64,000 bases of DNA from Lwoffella lincolnii. Its GTDB lineage: Bacteria > Pseudomonadota > Gammaproteobacteria > Pseudomonadales > Moraxellaceae. The position numbers were made by a program, and so were the translations under genes. The stretch spans positions 586,671 through 650,670 of the forward strand of contig NZ_MUYT01000004.1 of the NCBI RefSeq assembly GCF_002014765.1. The letters run 5' to 3'. The notes under the pieces are model-generated. The model had not been told where the DNA came from. It saw nothing but the letters and a program-made list of their open reading frames with translations, and made no database searches. Shown here piece by piece: positions 56,204 to 64,000 of this stretch (positions are counted from its first letter, which is position 1; every line of letters starts with the position of its first letter).

Positions 56204-56234
56204 ACAAAAAAACCCAACATAACCATGTTGGGTT
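56204..56234 (-). terminator. Terminator of the tRNA-Lys transcript
   Basis: AACCCAACAT/ATGTTGGGTT stem, four-base loop, followed by six or more T on the minus strand, downstream of the two tRNA genes. It could also slow macB transcription from the other side. Confidence 0.8.
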
Positions 56235-56280
56235 AGAATCAATCAATATCAACGATAATAAAAGCAGATAAAATAATAAA

Positions 56281-56356
56281 TGGTGGGTCGTGCAGGATTT
56301 GAACCTGCGACCAATTGATTAAAAGTCAACTGCTCTACCAACTGAGCTAACGACCC
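56281..56356 (-). tRNA. tRNA-Lys (UUU), second of a tandem pair
   Basis: 76 nt including an encoded CCA. Acceptor GGGTCGT/ACGACCC, D arm TTAGCTCAGTTGGTAGAGCA, anticodon loop CTTTTAA with anticodon TTT, T loop GGTTCGAATCC. Identical to 56413-56488. Confidence 0.97.
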
Positions 56357-56412
56357 AAAATGCCAAATAAAAAACCCAATCATAAGACTGAGTAAAAAAT
56401 AATTTTGGCGAA

Positions 56413-56488
56413 TGGTGGGTCGTGCAGGATTTGAACCTGCGACCAATTGATTAAAAGTCAACTGCTCTACCAACTGAGCTAACGACCC
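56413..56488 (-). tRNA. tRNA-Lys (UUU), first of a tandem pair
   Basis: Same sequence as 56281-56356, 132 bp apart start to start, and nearest the promoter at 56509-56536. Anticodon TTT, encoded CCA. Confidence 0.97.
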
Positions 56489-56508
56489 TTGCCTTAACGT
56501 GAGAGCAT

Positions 56509-56536
56509 ATTATACGCATAAATATTTATTTTGCAA
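56509..56536 (-). promoter_or_regulatory. Sigma-70 promoter of tRNA-Lys genes
   Basis: On the minus strand TTGCAA (56536-56531), 16-bp spacer, TATAAT (56514-56509), about 20 bp before the first tRNA. The same elements are used by the SRP RNA gene. Confidence 0.75.
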
Positions 56537-56560
56537 GCATAAATTTAACGATTTATTCAT

Positions 56561-56620
56561 TATTTAGCTTTATTTAGCTTTATCTTCATCATCATTTAAC
56601 TTCATTTAACTTCATTTAAC
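56561..56620. repeat. 10-bp tandem repeats upstream of the receptor
   Basis: TATTTAGCTT occurs twice (56561-56580), then TTCATTTAAC three times with one change (56591-56620). They lie about 50-100 bp before the Fur-like site and could change copy number by slippage. Confidence 0.7.
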
Positions 56621-56667
56621 TTCGTTCATCATTGAATCAGCCCACCACAAAGACATAAAAATTTATT

Positions 56668-56686
56668 GATAATGATAATTATCATT
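56668..56686 (+). promoter_or_regulatory. Fur-box-like operator
   Basis: GATAATGATAATTATCATT matches the 19-bp Fur consensus closely (two imperfect GATAAT units plus the inverted half). It lies 62 bp before the receptor ATG, so iron-replete repression of this operon is expected. Confidence 0.8.
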
Positions 56687-56748
56687 GATATGATAACACC
56701 CATGACACATCTCTTTTTTTTAAATATCAGTTTTAAAGGTCGGTTGCC

Positions 56749-58886
56749 ATGCGTTTGTCTTTATTGCCCATCACGATACGCCATATCATCACCATAGGCT
56801 TGGTCTCAAGCTCAATATCAGCAATGGCGTCTACCCCCCCCCCCTCATTTCTTCTGAGCCATTGCCCACGGTCAGACTTGATGCCATAACAGTTTATGGT
56901 GAAACATATCGAACCACCGCCACCAAAACCACCCTACCACCCAGCCAAGCTCCGATGAGCTATCATCGCATTGAACAAAATACGCTTAAACAACGCCAAG
57001 CCGACAGTGTGAGCAGTGCATTACGCTATGAAGCAGGTGTTGATACAGAAAATCGGGGGACGGTCAGTATTTTTGATGAATACAACATCCGAGGATTTAA
57101 AAATTATTCAAATTTTTATGATGGTATGAGATTGCCTTATGACGGCACATGGAACTTGATGCCACAAGTAGATGCTTATGCCACCGAAGCCATTGAGATA
57201 TTAAAAGGTCCTGCGTCTTCATTATACGGCTTTAACGAACCAGGTGGTATGGTCAATCAAGTTGCCAAGACCCCCAAAAGCTCGCCTCAGCATGAAATAA
57301 GACTGCGTACAGGCACACATAACCTAAAAGAAGTTGGCATTGACAGCACATCAAAGCTCAGCGATGACATCAATTATCGCATGGTTGCATTGGTTCGTAA
57401 AAAAGATGGACAAATGCAAGACACCAAAGAAAAACGGACATTAATCAATCCTTCGCTGATTTGGAGACCCAATGATGACATCTCGGTACTTGCCAGTGTT
57501 TATTATCAAAATGACCCAAATATGTTACCCTCCACACCATTGCCAAGTTTAGGAACGCTATACAACGCAAGCTATGGCAAGCTTGGTGCAAATGCGTATG
57601 CAGGCGACCACTGGAATCACTTTAGTAAAAAAGTCTTCATGCCAAGCCAAACCATTAACTGGCAAATTAACGACTCTTTAAAGTTCAAGCACATCTTACG
57701 CCACACCAACGCCAAAGCTCAACAAAAAAATACTTATCATCAAGGATTTGTACAAGGCTCAGACTCCAAGCTCAACCGTACAGCCTATACCACAGATGAA
57801 AATATGACAAACTGGTCAACAGACAACCAATTGGCCTATGATTTATTTATCAAGGATTCATCACACAACCTATTGCTCGGTGTGGATTATCAAAAAACAA
57901 ACAGTACCGCCAAATATGCCGACGCCATGTATCAAGGCGTTCCAACCATTGACCTTGCTCAACCAGACCATGGATTATTTAGCAAAACCAATTTAAACTT
58001 GACAGGCTATCAACAAAAAGATGACATTAAGCAAAAGCAGCTTGGCGTATATCTACAAGATGAGATGCAATGGAACAACCTGACCGTTGTTGCAGGGCTA
58101 CGCCGTGATAACTATGAAAGTGTAACCAATACCCAAACGGCAAATAACACCCATAAAACCACCATCAATCAAGCCAATAAAACTTCTGGTCGCTTGGCAG
58201 GGATTTATCATTTCAATCACGGTCTTTCACCTTATGCAAGTTATTCTCAATCATTTCAACCTTTGGTTGGCAATAATTTTGTGACAAACAAACCGTTTGA
58301 ACCCACCACGGCCAATCAGTTTGAAGTTGGGGTAAAATACACCTCAACTGACAATAAAACCAAAGCAAGTTTGGTAGCCTTTGACATCACTAAGAAAAAT
58401 GAAAAAGTGGCAACGGTTGATTGGACAAAACAGACACAAACAGGCGAAACCACCTCAAAAGGGTTTGAGATGTCAGCCGACCATCATTTTAACGACTGGC
58501 TTCATGCGGGTTTCAGCTATGGCTATGTGGATGCCAAAATCAGCAAAGATGAATTTAATCCACAATTGGTTGGCAACCGCCCTCAACAAGTCGCCAAGCA
58601 TACCGCAAGCCTTTGGACAACCATCACACCCAATGATAAAACTTTGCTCAATGTTGGCATTCGCCATCAAGCAGGCATGCAAGTTGATAGACAAAATTCC
58701 GATACCTTGCCAAGCGTTACTTTGGTAGATTTGGCAGGCAGTCATCAAATCAGCCCCACACTCAGTGCAGGCTTAAGTGTCAGTAATTTGTTTAATAAAA
58801 CTTATGTTGGCTCTTGCTATGATAAGATGAACTGTTGGATGGGTGCAGAACGCCAAGCCAGTGTCAGCCTGACGGCAAACTTTTAG
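56749..58886 (+). CDS. TonB-dependent siderophore receptor, phase-variable, out of frame here
   Basis: The signal peptide starts at ATG 56749 (after AAAGG; MRLSLLPITIRHII, cleavage near AMA-S) and reaches an 11-C tract (56834-56844). The receptor body is one frame over: VRLDAITVYGETYR (TonB box region), plug domain (ALRYEAGVDTENRG, EILKGPASSLYGFNEPGG), and a 22-strand barrel ending VSLTANF. With 11 C the first frame stops at TAA 56887. With 12 or 9 C the fused product is about 712 residues, a normal FhuA/FhuE-type receptor. It heads a ferric-siderophore operon. Confidence 0.9.
56834..56844. repeat. Homopolymeric 11-C tract (phase-variation switch)
   Basis: Eleven consecutive C at the junction of signal peptide and mature receptor. 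Length must be 9 or 12 for an open frame. The tract follows TCTA and precedes TCATTTC. Confidence 0.9.
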
Positions 58887-58956
58887 TATTTTTAGATTGC
58901 TGATAAAAGATTGCTGATAAAACATAGCGACCCCAACAACAAATACCAAAAACATC

Positions 58957-60036
58957 ATGCAAAAACACACTTTAACGCCGTTAAACGATGCTAAACTGGC
59001 TGATATCGTTAAACACATCAATGAAGATCACCTTGATGACATCAAAAGTATGGCAATCGGTCTGCTTGAGCTGACCCAAAATCAATGCAAAAACCTACAA
59101 TCTGTGATGCTAAAACAAATTTATCAAGAAGGTTTTGTCTTGGATTTACAGTTTGGGCAAGACTGGTATCAACCCAATCAACAAGAACAACAAATTTGGT
59201 TTTTGCAATTTGATACCGCCATTCAATCCGCCGAGCAACTCAATGAGCAATACATCGCCCTGCTGCAACGCAGTGATCGCAAACAAGGTAAAAAAACCAT
59301 CGAAATTAGACAACGCCACTTTGTTTTACAGGCGGTATCAGCAGTTAGCCAAAATATGTATCGCCTGACCTTACAGTCAAAAACAAATCTATCCCAACTG
59401 CCTGCTGGTTACGCATTTTTACTCAATCTTAGCTCATCTGCCACCAAGCAAAATTCCAATCGACCTTATCGCTACTATACACTTCGAAAAGCTTGGCAAG
59501 CCATATCCCCCCAAGGAGAGGAACAACATTTGGCATGGATTGACATATATTGTCATGGCAAAAAAAATGGTGAGTTTAGTCTTGGTGAAACATGGGTAAA
59601 GTCAGTTCAAATCAATGACATCATTACCAGCGAAAGAGAATTCCCTGAAAAAATTGAGCATCTACATGGTCAGAGTTTATTGATTGCTGATGAAACTTCT
59701 CTACCTACGGTAGCAAGGTTGATAGAACTTTGGCAAAACCCCCAAATGCCCATTGTGCTGCTTTTTTTACAAAATGCTCAGGAGCTGGCTTATTTAGATG
59801 AAGCATTACCATCATCTTGCATCACAGTTTTACCCGTGATTGCAAAGATAAATGACGCACCACACGAACAAATTTTTGCCCAATTAATCGATTTTTTACA
59901 GCACACGCCAATCAAAATTGATTCTATTTGGGGCGGACTTGAGGCAACCACAACCAAACATCTTCGATCAATGCTTCGCAACTTTTTGGGCTCAAATTGC
60001 GACATTGTGCTAAAAGTATATTGGCGAGATGAATAA
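58957..60036 (+). CDS. Siderophore-interacting protein with N-terminal DUF2470 domain
   Basis: N-terminal ~90 residues match DUF2470 (haem-utilization-like: DIVKHINEDHLDDIKSMAIG). The rest is a siderophore-interacting (SIP) FAD-binding reductase: RPYRYYTLRKAW as the flavin-binding motif, WIDIYCHGKKNGE, and SLLIADETSLPTVARLIE (NAD-binding fold). It would reduce ferric siderophore in the cytoplasm and release iron. 359 residues. Immediately before fhuC on the same strand. Confidence 0.85.
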   Translation: MQKHTLTPLNDAKLADIVKHINEDHLDDIKSMAIGLLELTQNQCKNLQSVMLKQIYQEGFVLDLQFGQDWYQPNQQEQQIWFLQFDTAIQSAEQLNEQYIALLQRSDRKQGKKTIEIRQRHFVLQAVSAVSQNMYRLTLQSKTNLSQLPAGYAFLLNLSSSATKQNSNRPYRYYTLRKAWQAISPQGEEQHLAWIDIYCHGKKNGEFSLGETWVKSVQINDIITSEREFPEKIEHLHGQSLLIADETSLPTVARLIELWQNPQMPIVLLFLQNAQELAYLDEALPSSCITVLPVIAKINDAPHEQIFAQLIDFLQHTPIKIDSIWGGLEATTTKHLRSMLRNFLGSNCDIVLKVYWRDE

Positions 60037-60192
60037 GACTGATAAACACACCATTTTACCAAGCCTGCTTGGTTCATTTTGCCCCATGTTACTTTGTTTT
60101 GTCTGATTGGCTTAACAACTTGCCTTATTTTTTACCATGATTTTTTACCATTTGTTATCTTTTTTGATTAAGTTATCTTTTTTGGTTAATTT

Positions 60193-60966
60193 ATGCTCTT
60201 TACTCAATCACTTACGGTTATTCGCCAAGAAAAAACCTTACTGCATGATATTAATATCACCCTAGAAAAGGGGAAAATATATGCTTTAATTGGGCATAAT
60301 GGGTCGGGCAAATCAACACTTATCAAAACCTTAGCAGGTGAAATAACACCAACCAGTGGGCATGTGGCATTAGATGAATTGACAAATCAATCAATTTTTG
60401 ATTTGCCGCCCAAAACGCTTGCTCAATATCTGTCCTATCTGCCACAAAAGTTGCCTGATGCCAGTCATTTTACCGTTTCTGAGCTTGTGATGCTTGGTCG
60501 GTATCCCCACCAAAAATGGTTACAAAAACCCACTTCACAAGACCACGCCATCTTATGCCAAGCAATGCAACACACTCAAATTGAACAATTTGCCAAGCAG
60601 TCGATGACAACGCTGTCAGGTGGCGAAAGAGCCAGAGCATGGCTTGCCATGTGTATTGCCCAAGATACGCCTTATCTTTTGCTTGATGAACCACTTGCTG
60701 CACTTGATATTGTATATCAAGTTGAAATACTTCGCCTAATCCAACACTTGGCAAAACAAAAAAACAAGGCAGTTATGATTATTATTCATGATATTAATCT
60801 TGCTTCACAATTTTGTGATGAAGTCATTGCTCTAAAAAATGGCAAACTGTGCCATATTGGTAATATTGCCAGCACAATGCAACCAAAGGTGCTTGAGCGT
60901 ATCTTTGGCATTCATTTACATTTACTAAGCCACCCCATGAATGGCAAAAAGGTGGCGGTCATATGA
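60193..60966 (+). CDS. fhuC: Iron-siderophore ABC transporter ATPase (FhuC-like)
   Basis: ABC ATPase powering siderophore uptake. Walker A GHNGSGKSTLIKT, Q-loop LPQKLPDAS, signature TLSGGERARAWLAM, Walker B YLLLDEPLAALD, His switch in IIIHDINLA. 257 residues. Its stop overlaps the start of fhuD by four bases (ATGA), so the two are translationally coupled. Order C-D-B and the double-length B match fhu operons. Confidence 0.9.
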   Translation: MLFTQSLTVIRQEKTLLHDINITLEKGKIYALIGHNGSGKSTLIKTLAGEITPTSGHVALDELTNQSIFDLPPKTLAQYLSYLPQKLPDASHFTVSELVMLGRYPHQKWLQKPTSQDHAILCQAMQHTQIEQFAKQSMTTLSGGERARAWLAMCIAQDTPYLLLDEPLAALDIVYQVEILRLIQHLAKQKNKAVMIIIHDINLASQFCDEVIALKNGKLCHIGNIASTMQPKVLERIFGIHLHLLSHPMNGKKVAVI

Positions 60967-61925
60967 TGCAAAAAAGCTTACTGTTCGCCATCAGTTTACT
61001 GCTATCTGGCTGCCAACCACAAAACCATCATCAAAATACCCATCAAGCCACTCAACACAATCAGCAAAATACTTCTTCAACCACCACACAAAACCAGCCT
61101 CTTAAGATCATCACCCCTGATTGGGCGATTGCTTCCACATTAACCGCCATGGGTTATCCACCCATGGCTGTAGGTGATGTTAAAATTTATCCTGATTGGG
61201 TTGGCAAGCCTGAACTACCAAGCCAAACCATTGACTTGGGAGCAAGGTCTTATCCAAATCCCGAACGATTGGCACAATTACAGCCTGATATGATTATTGA
61301 CAATGATTTTTACGCTCATTTGCGTCCCTTGTATGGCGACACTCCTCATACCAGCGTCTTTTTTGGTTCATACGGCGACATTGCAACTTGGCAAAATTAT
61401 GCCGAGACAACCAAAAAACTGGGAGAAATCATCAATCAGCCCAAACAAGCTGAAGCATTTTTAATAGAATCTAAACAAAAACTGCATGAACTGGGATTAA
61501 TATTTAGACAAAAAAATCCCGATATTCAAAAAATTGCCGTGGTGAATTTTGCAGATGCCAATAATTTACGAATTTATGCCAACAACAGCTTATTTAAACC
61601 TGCCACTCAAGAAATGGGGCTGAGTCTAATCACGCTTGAAGATAAAATGGGACAAGCGAACATGTGGGGATTTTTATCAATCACATTGGGAGATTTGGCA
61701 AAATTAGACCAACAGACTTGTCTGGTCGTGGTTGAACCTTTTAGCCCCATGCTTTACCAAGATCTCAGAGACACCTTATTATGGCAAAGGCTCGGATATG
61801 CAAACAATCTTTGTATGACGGTCATAAAACCACTGTGGGTATACGGTGGCATATCGTCCATGGTTACCTTCGGTGAACGGCTTAATGAAGCAACCTTTCA
61901 AGGGAAAATAGCCAATGCCCAATAA
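60963..61925 (+). CDS. fhuD: Iron-siderophore binding lipoprotein (FhuD-like)
   Basis: Periplasmic siderophore-binding protein of the helical-backbone type: TPDWAIASTLTAMGYPPMAVGD, RSYPNPERLAQLQPDMIIDN, and the C-terminal lobe PLWVYGGISSMVTFGERL. The leader ends LLLSGC, a lipobox, so it is membrane-tethered, whereas E. coli FhuD is soluble. A His/Gln/Asn/Thr-rich linker follows the Cys. 320 residues. Overlaps fhuB by 11 bases. Confidence 0.88.
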   Translation: MMQKSLLFAISLLLSGCQPQNHHQNTHQATQHNQQNTSSTTTQNQPLKIITPDWAIASTLTAMGYPPMAVGDVKIYPDWVGKPELPSQTIDLGARSYPNPERLAQLQPDMIIDNDFYAHLRPLYGDTPHTSVFFGSYGDIATWQNYAETTKKLGEIINQPKQAEAFLIESKQKLHELGLIFRQKNPDIQKIAVVNFADANNLRIYANNSLFKPATQEMGLSLITLEDKMGQANMWGFLSITLGDLAKLDQQTCLVVVEPFSPMLYQDLRDTLLWQRLGYANNLCMTVIKPLWVYGGISSMVTFGERLNEATFQGKIANAQ

Positions 61926-63972
61926 AATATCAGCAATAAAACAAGTCATCACCCCAAAAGCCCCTATTATTTTATGGTTTGTCTGTTTGTTATGTTTGGC
62001 AATGGTAAGCACAAGCTTGGTCATAAAAACAGCTTGGCATGACCCATTTGTATGGTTGTTTTTACCATCACAATCACTTAGCCTAAATCAGATGGTTGTA
62101 CAATTACAACTCATACCAACCATATTTGTGGCAATGCTATCAGGTGGTTTGCTTGGCGTGGCAAGTGTGTTACTACAACAACTGGTCAAAAACAACTTAG
62201 CCTCAGATACCACGCTGGCAGTCGGATCAGGGGCTGAATTATCGTTATTAATTGTTGCCATCGTTGCACCAAGTTTTGGGCTACATGGAAGTTTTTGGGT
62301 TGCATTTTTTGGGTCGCTGCTGGGCATGGTGCTGGTCTTTGCCATTTCTACCAAAAGCCATATGAACTCTGTGATATTAATTTTAAGTGGCTTAGTGGTG
62401 AACATCTTATTTTTCTCCATTGCCCAACTGCTCATCATATTTTATCCTGATTGGACGATGGGAGTTTTAGTTTGGGGCAGTGGATACTTAACTCAATCAA
62501 GCTGGCAAACTGGTCAATTTTTATTAGCAATCAGCGTATTTTTACCCCCAGTGCTATTTTTATTGCTCAAACCATTAACCTTAATGGGCTTAGATGACCG
62601 ACAAGCCAAAAGTCTGGGCGTGCCTGTCGCACAGGTACGATTGGCGGCAATAATTTTGGTCGCCATCATCACAGCCAGCGTGGTGAGTCGGGTTGGCATC
62701 TTAAGTTTTGTTGGACTTGCCTCAGCCAGCATGGTCAATCTATTGGCAATCCGCCATATTTGGCAGCGATTGTTGGCAGGATTTGGATTTGGTGCGGTCT
62801 TCTTATGGCTAAGTAACAACTTGGTTACACTACTCACAACATGGCTTAAACCCATGATTCAGCTTAATTTGCCTGTTGGTGCATTGACAGGTATTTTAGG
62901 ATCAGGCATGGTTATTTGGTTGGTAATCCATCAAAGCAAACAGCAAATTCATCACGAAGAATCTTTCGCCTTTTTAACCATAAAAAGAAGTGAAAAAACA
63001 CGCTTTTTTTGGTTTGGAATGGCACTTATATTGGTTATCATGGGCGGACTTGCATTATATATTGCCCCAAATGCCATGGGTCATTTAACCATTCAAACAG
63101 ATGTTTATTTAATTGAACAATTTCGTCTACCACGCACATTATCTGCAATGGCAACAGGTACCATGCTCGCCTGTGCTGGTGTCCTATTACAAAAACTCAC
63201 TTGCAACCCCATGGCAAGCCCTGAGGTGATGGGAATTAGCTCAGGTGGCGCATTAGGCGTCATATTGGCATTTTTGTTCAACCCATTATTACTGGCAATG
63301 CTGGGATTAGAAAATCAAAAAAATGCAGACATTACTGTATTATTGGTATCAGGCATGATTGGATCAGGCTTGGTGCTTCTTTTGGTCATATGGCTAGCCA
63401 GAAAATTATCACCTTCTTTATTGTTATTGGTTGGGGTTGCCATCTCAGCGATGATGACCAGCGTTTTAACATTGATTAAAATATCAGGTGATCCCAGATT
63501 ACAAGCAATATTAAATTGGCTATCTGGCACAACCTATTACGCCAACCCAAACTCAGCTTGGTGGGTGGTCATAGCGGCATTGGTACTATTCATCATCAGC
63601 TTATTCATACTAAAACCACTGCAAATAATGAGCCTAAATGAGACCATGGCTCGCCATTTAGGCGTATCAATTAAACGCACCAAAATTATCACCTTAATTC
63701 TTGTTGCATTACTTAGTACCATCTCGACCCTTGTTGTCGGTCCTTTAAGCTTTATTGGACTGATGACACCGCATTTGGCAATGACGCTTGGAGCGGTACG
63801 CTTATCTCAACAGCTGGCATTGTCAGCAATGCTAGGAGCAGGGTTGATGCTTATCGCAGATTGGATTGGACGCTATGTCATTTTTCCATACGAAATCCCA
63901 ACAGGTATCATTGCGTCAGTCATCGGAGGAATATATCTGTTATATCTAATGAGAATGATGTCCAAGGAATAG
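61915..63972 (+). CDS. fhuB: Iron-siderophore permease (FhuB-like, fused double permease)
   Basis: 685 residues, two FecCD-type halves (about 1-335 and 350-685), each with about ten helices and a conserved LAVGSGAELS- or MGISSGGALG-type motif. Fusion of both halves is typical of FhuB. The N-terminal half ends near VHQSKQQIHHEE. Start ATG lies inside the fhuD end. Confidence 0.9.
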   Translation: MPNKISAIKQVITPKAPIILWFVCLLCLAMVSTSLVIKTAWHDPFVWLFLPSQSLSLNQMVVQLQLIPTIFVAMLSGGLLGVASVLLQQLVKNNLASDTTLAVGSGAELSLLIVAIVAPSFGLHGSFWVAFFGSLLGMVLVFAISTKSHMNSVILILSGLVVNILFFSIAQLLIIFYPDWTMGVLVWGSGYLTQSSWQTGQFLLAISVFLPPVLFLLLKPLTLMGLDDRQAKSLGVPVAQVRLAAIILVAIITASVVSRVGILSFVGLASASMVNLLAIRHIWQRLLAGFGFGAVFLWLSNNLVTLLTTWLKPMIQLNLPVGALTGILGSGMVIWLVIHQSKQQIHHEESFAFLTIKRSEKTRFFWFGMALILVIMGGLALYIAPNAMGHLTIQTDVYLIEQFRLPRTLSAMATGTMLACAGVLLQKLTCNPMASPEVMGISSGGALGVILAFLFNPLLLAMLGLENQKNADITVLLVSGMIGSGLVLLLVIWLARKLSPSLLLLVGVAISAMMTSVLTLIKISGDPRLQAILNWLSGTTYYANPNSAWWVVIAALVLFIISLFILKPLQIMSLNETMARHLGVSIKRTKIITLILVALLSTISTLVVGPLSFIGLMTPHLAMTLGAVRLSQQLALSAMLGAGLMLIADWIGRYVIFPYEIPTGIIASVIGGIYLLYLMRMMSKE

Positions 63973-63982
63973 GTAAAAACCC

Positions 63983-64000
63983 CCCCTTCTATTGAAGGGG
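63983..64000 (+). terminator. Terminator hairpin after fhuB, cut by the window edge
   Basis: CCCCTTC/GAAGGGG with a four-base loop; the window ends at the stem so the T-run cannot be seen. Confidence 0.6.

Overview
The window looks like a chromosomal piece of a Moraxella-type bacterium (Moraxellaceae, Gammaproteobacteria). This is inferred from protein family resemblance, an AT-leaning base composition, a trpG-trpD-trpC cluster without trpE, a DUF2789 protein and long acidic or Asn/Gln-rich inserts in housekeeping proteins. Genus is an inference; species cannot be called from sequence reading alone.

Most of the window is housekeeping. From the left: an FHA-domain protein cut by the window edge, rpoN (sigma-54), a nitrilase-family amidohydrolase, a cyclic-nucleotide-binding protein, a lysine/peptidoglycan group on the minus strand (lptM, a small lipoprotein, lysA, then dapF-xerC), acetate metabolism (ackA-pta), a NYN/LOTUS protein, rsfS, two Nudix hydrolases, clpB, ffh, an RluE-like pseudouridine synthase, mdh, ybaN, a soluble-type lytic transglycosylase, miaB, serS, tkt, an Smr protein, trpCDG, glnA, a DUF4124 and a SIMPL protein, the SRP RNA gene, a MetP/MetS sodium symporter pair, nrdB with its ferredoxin, a DegS-like protease, an MltF-like transglycosylase, macAB and two tandem tRNA-Lys genes.

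Four accessory insertions interrupt this. (1) 947-1411: an internally deleted IS605/TnpB element abutting the 3' end of rpoN. (2) 14762-16249: a remnant of a conjugative type IV secretion operon (virB4 tail, virB5 with one stop codon, an EexN-type lipoprotein, virB6 head). (3) 42623-44189: a 1.5-kb islet at the 3' end of the SRP RNA gene, bounded by a perfect 21-bp direct repeat, holding a DinJ/YafQ-type toxin-antitoxin pair and the wreck of a ColE1-like mobilization region whose genes overlap in three frames. (4) 51119-52511: a nearly whole TnpB element with one ochre codon, abutting the 3' end of the mltF-like gene.

The right end is an iron-siderophore locus: a Fur-box-like site, a TonB-dependent receptor, a DUF2470/siderophore-interacting reductase, and fhuC-fhuD-fhuB with overlapping ends. 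The receptor signal peptide and body are joined through a tract of 11 C residues that leaves them out of frame; 12 or 9 C would join them. This is the signature of a phase-variable surface receptor captured in the OFF state and is the strongest finding here. The receptor would import the ferric siderophore across the outer membrane, FhuD/B/C would carry it to the cytoplasm, and the reductase would release iron.
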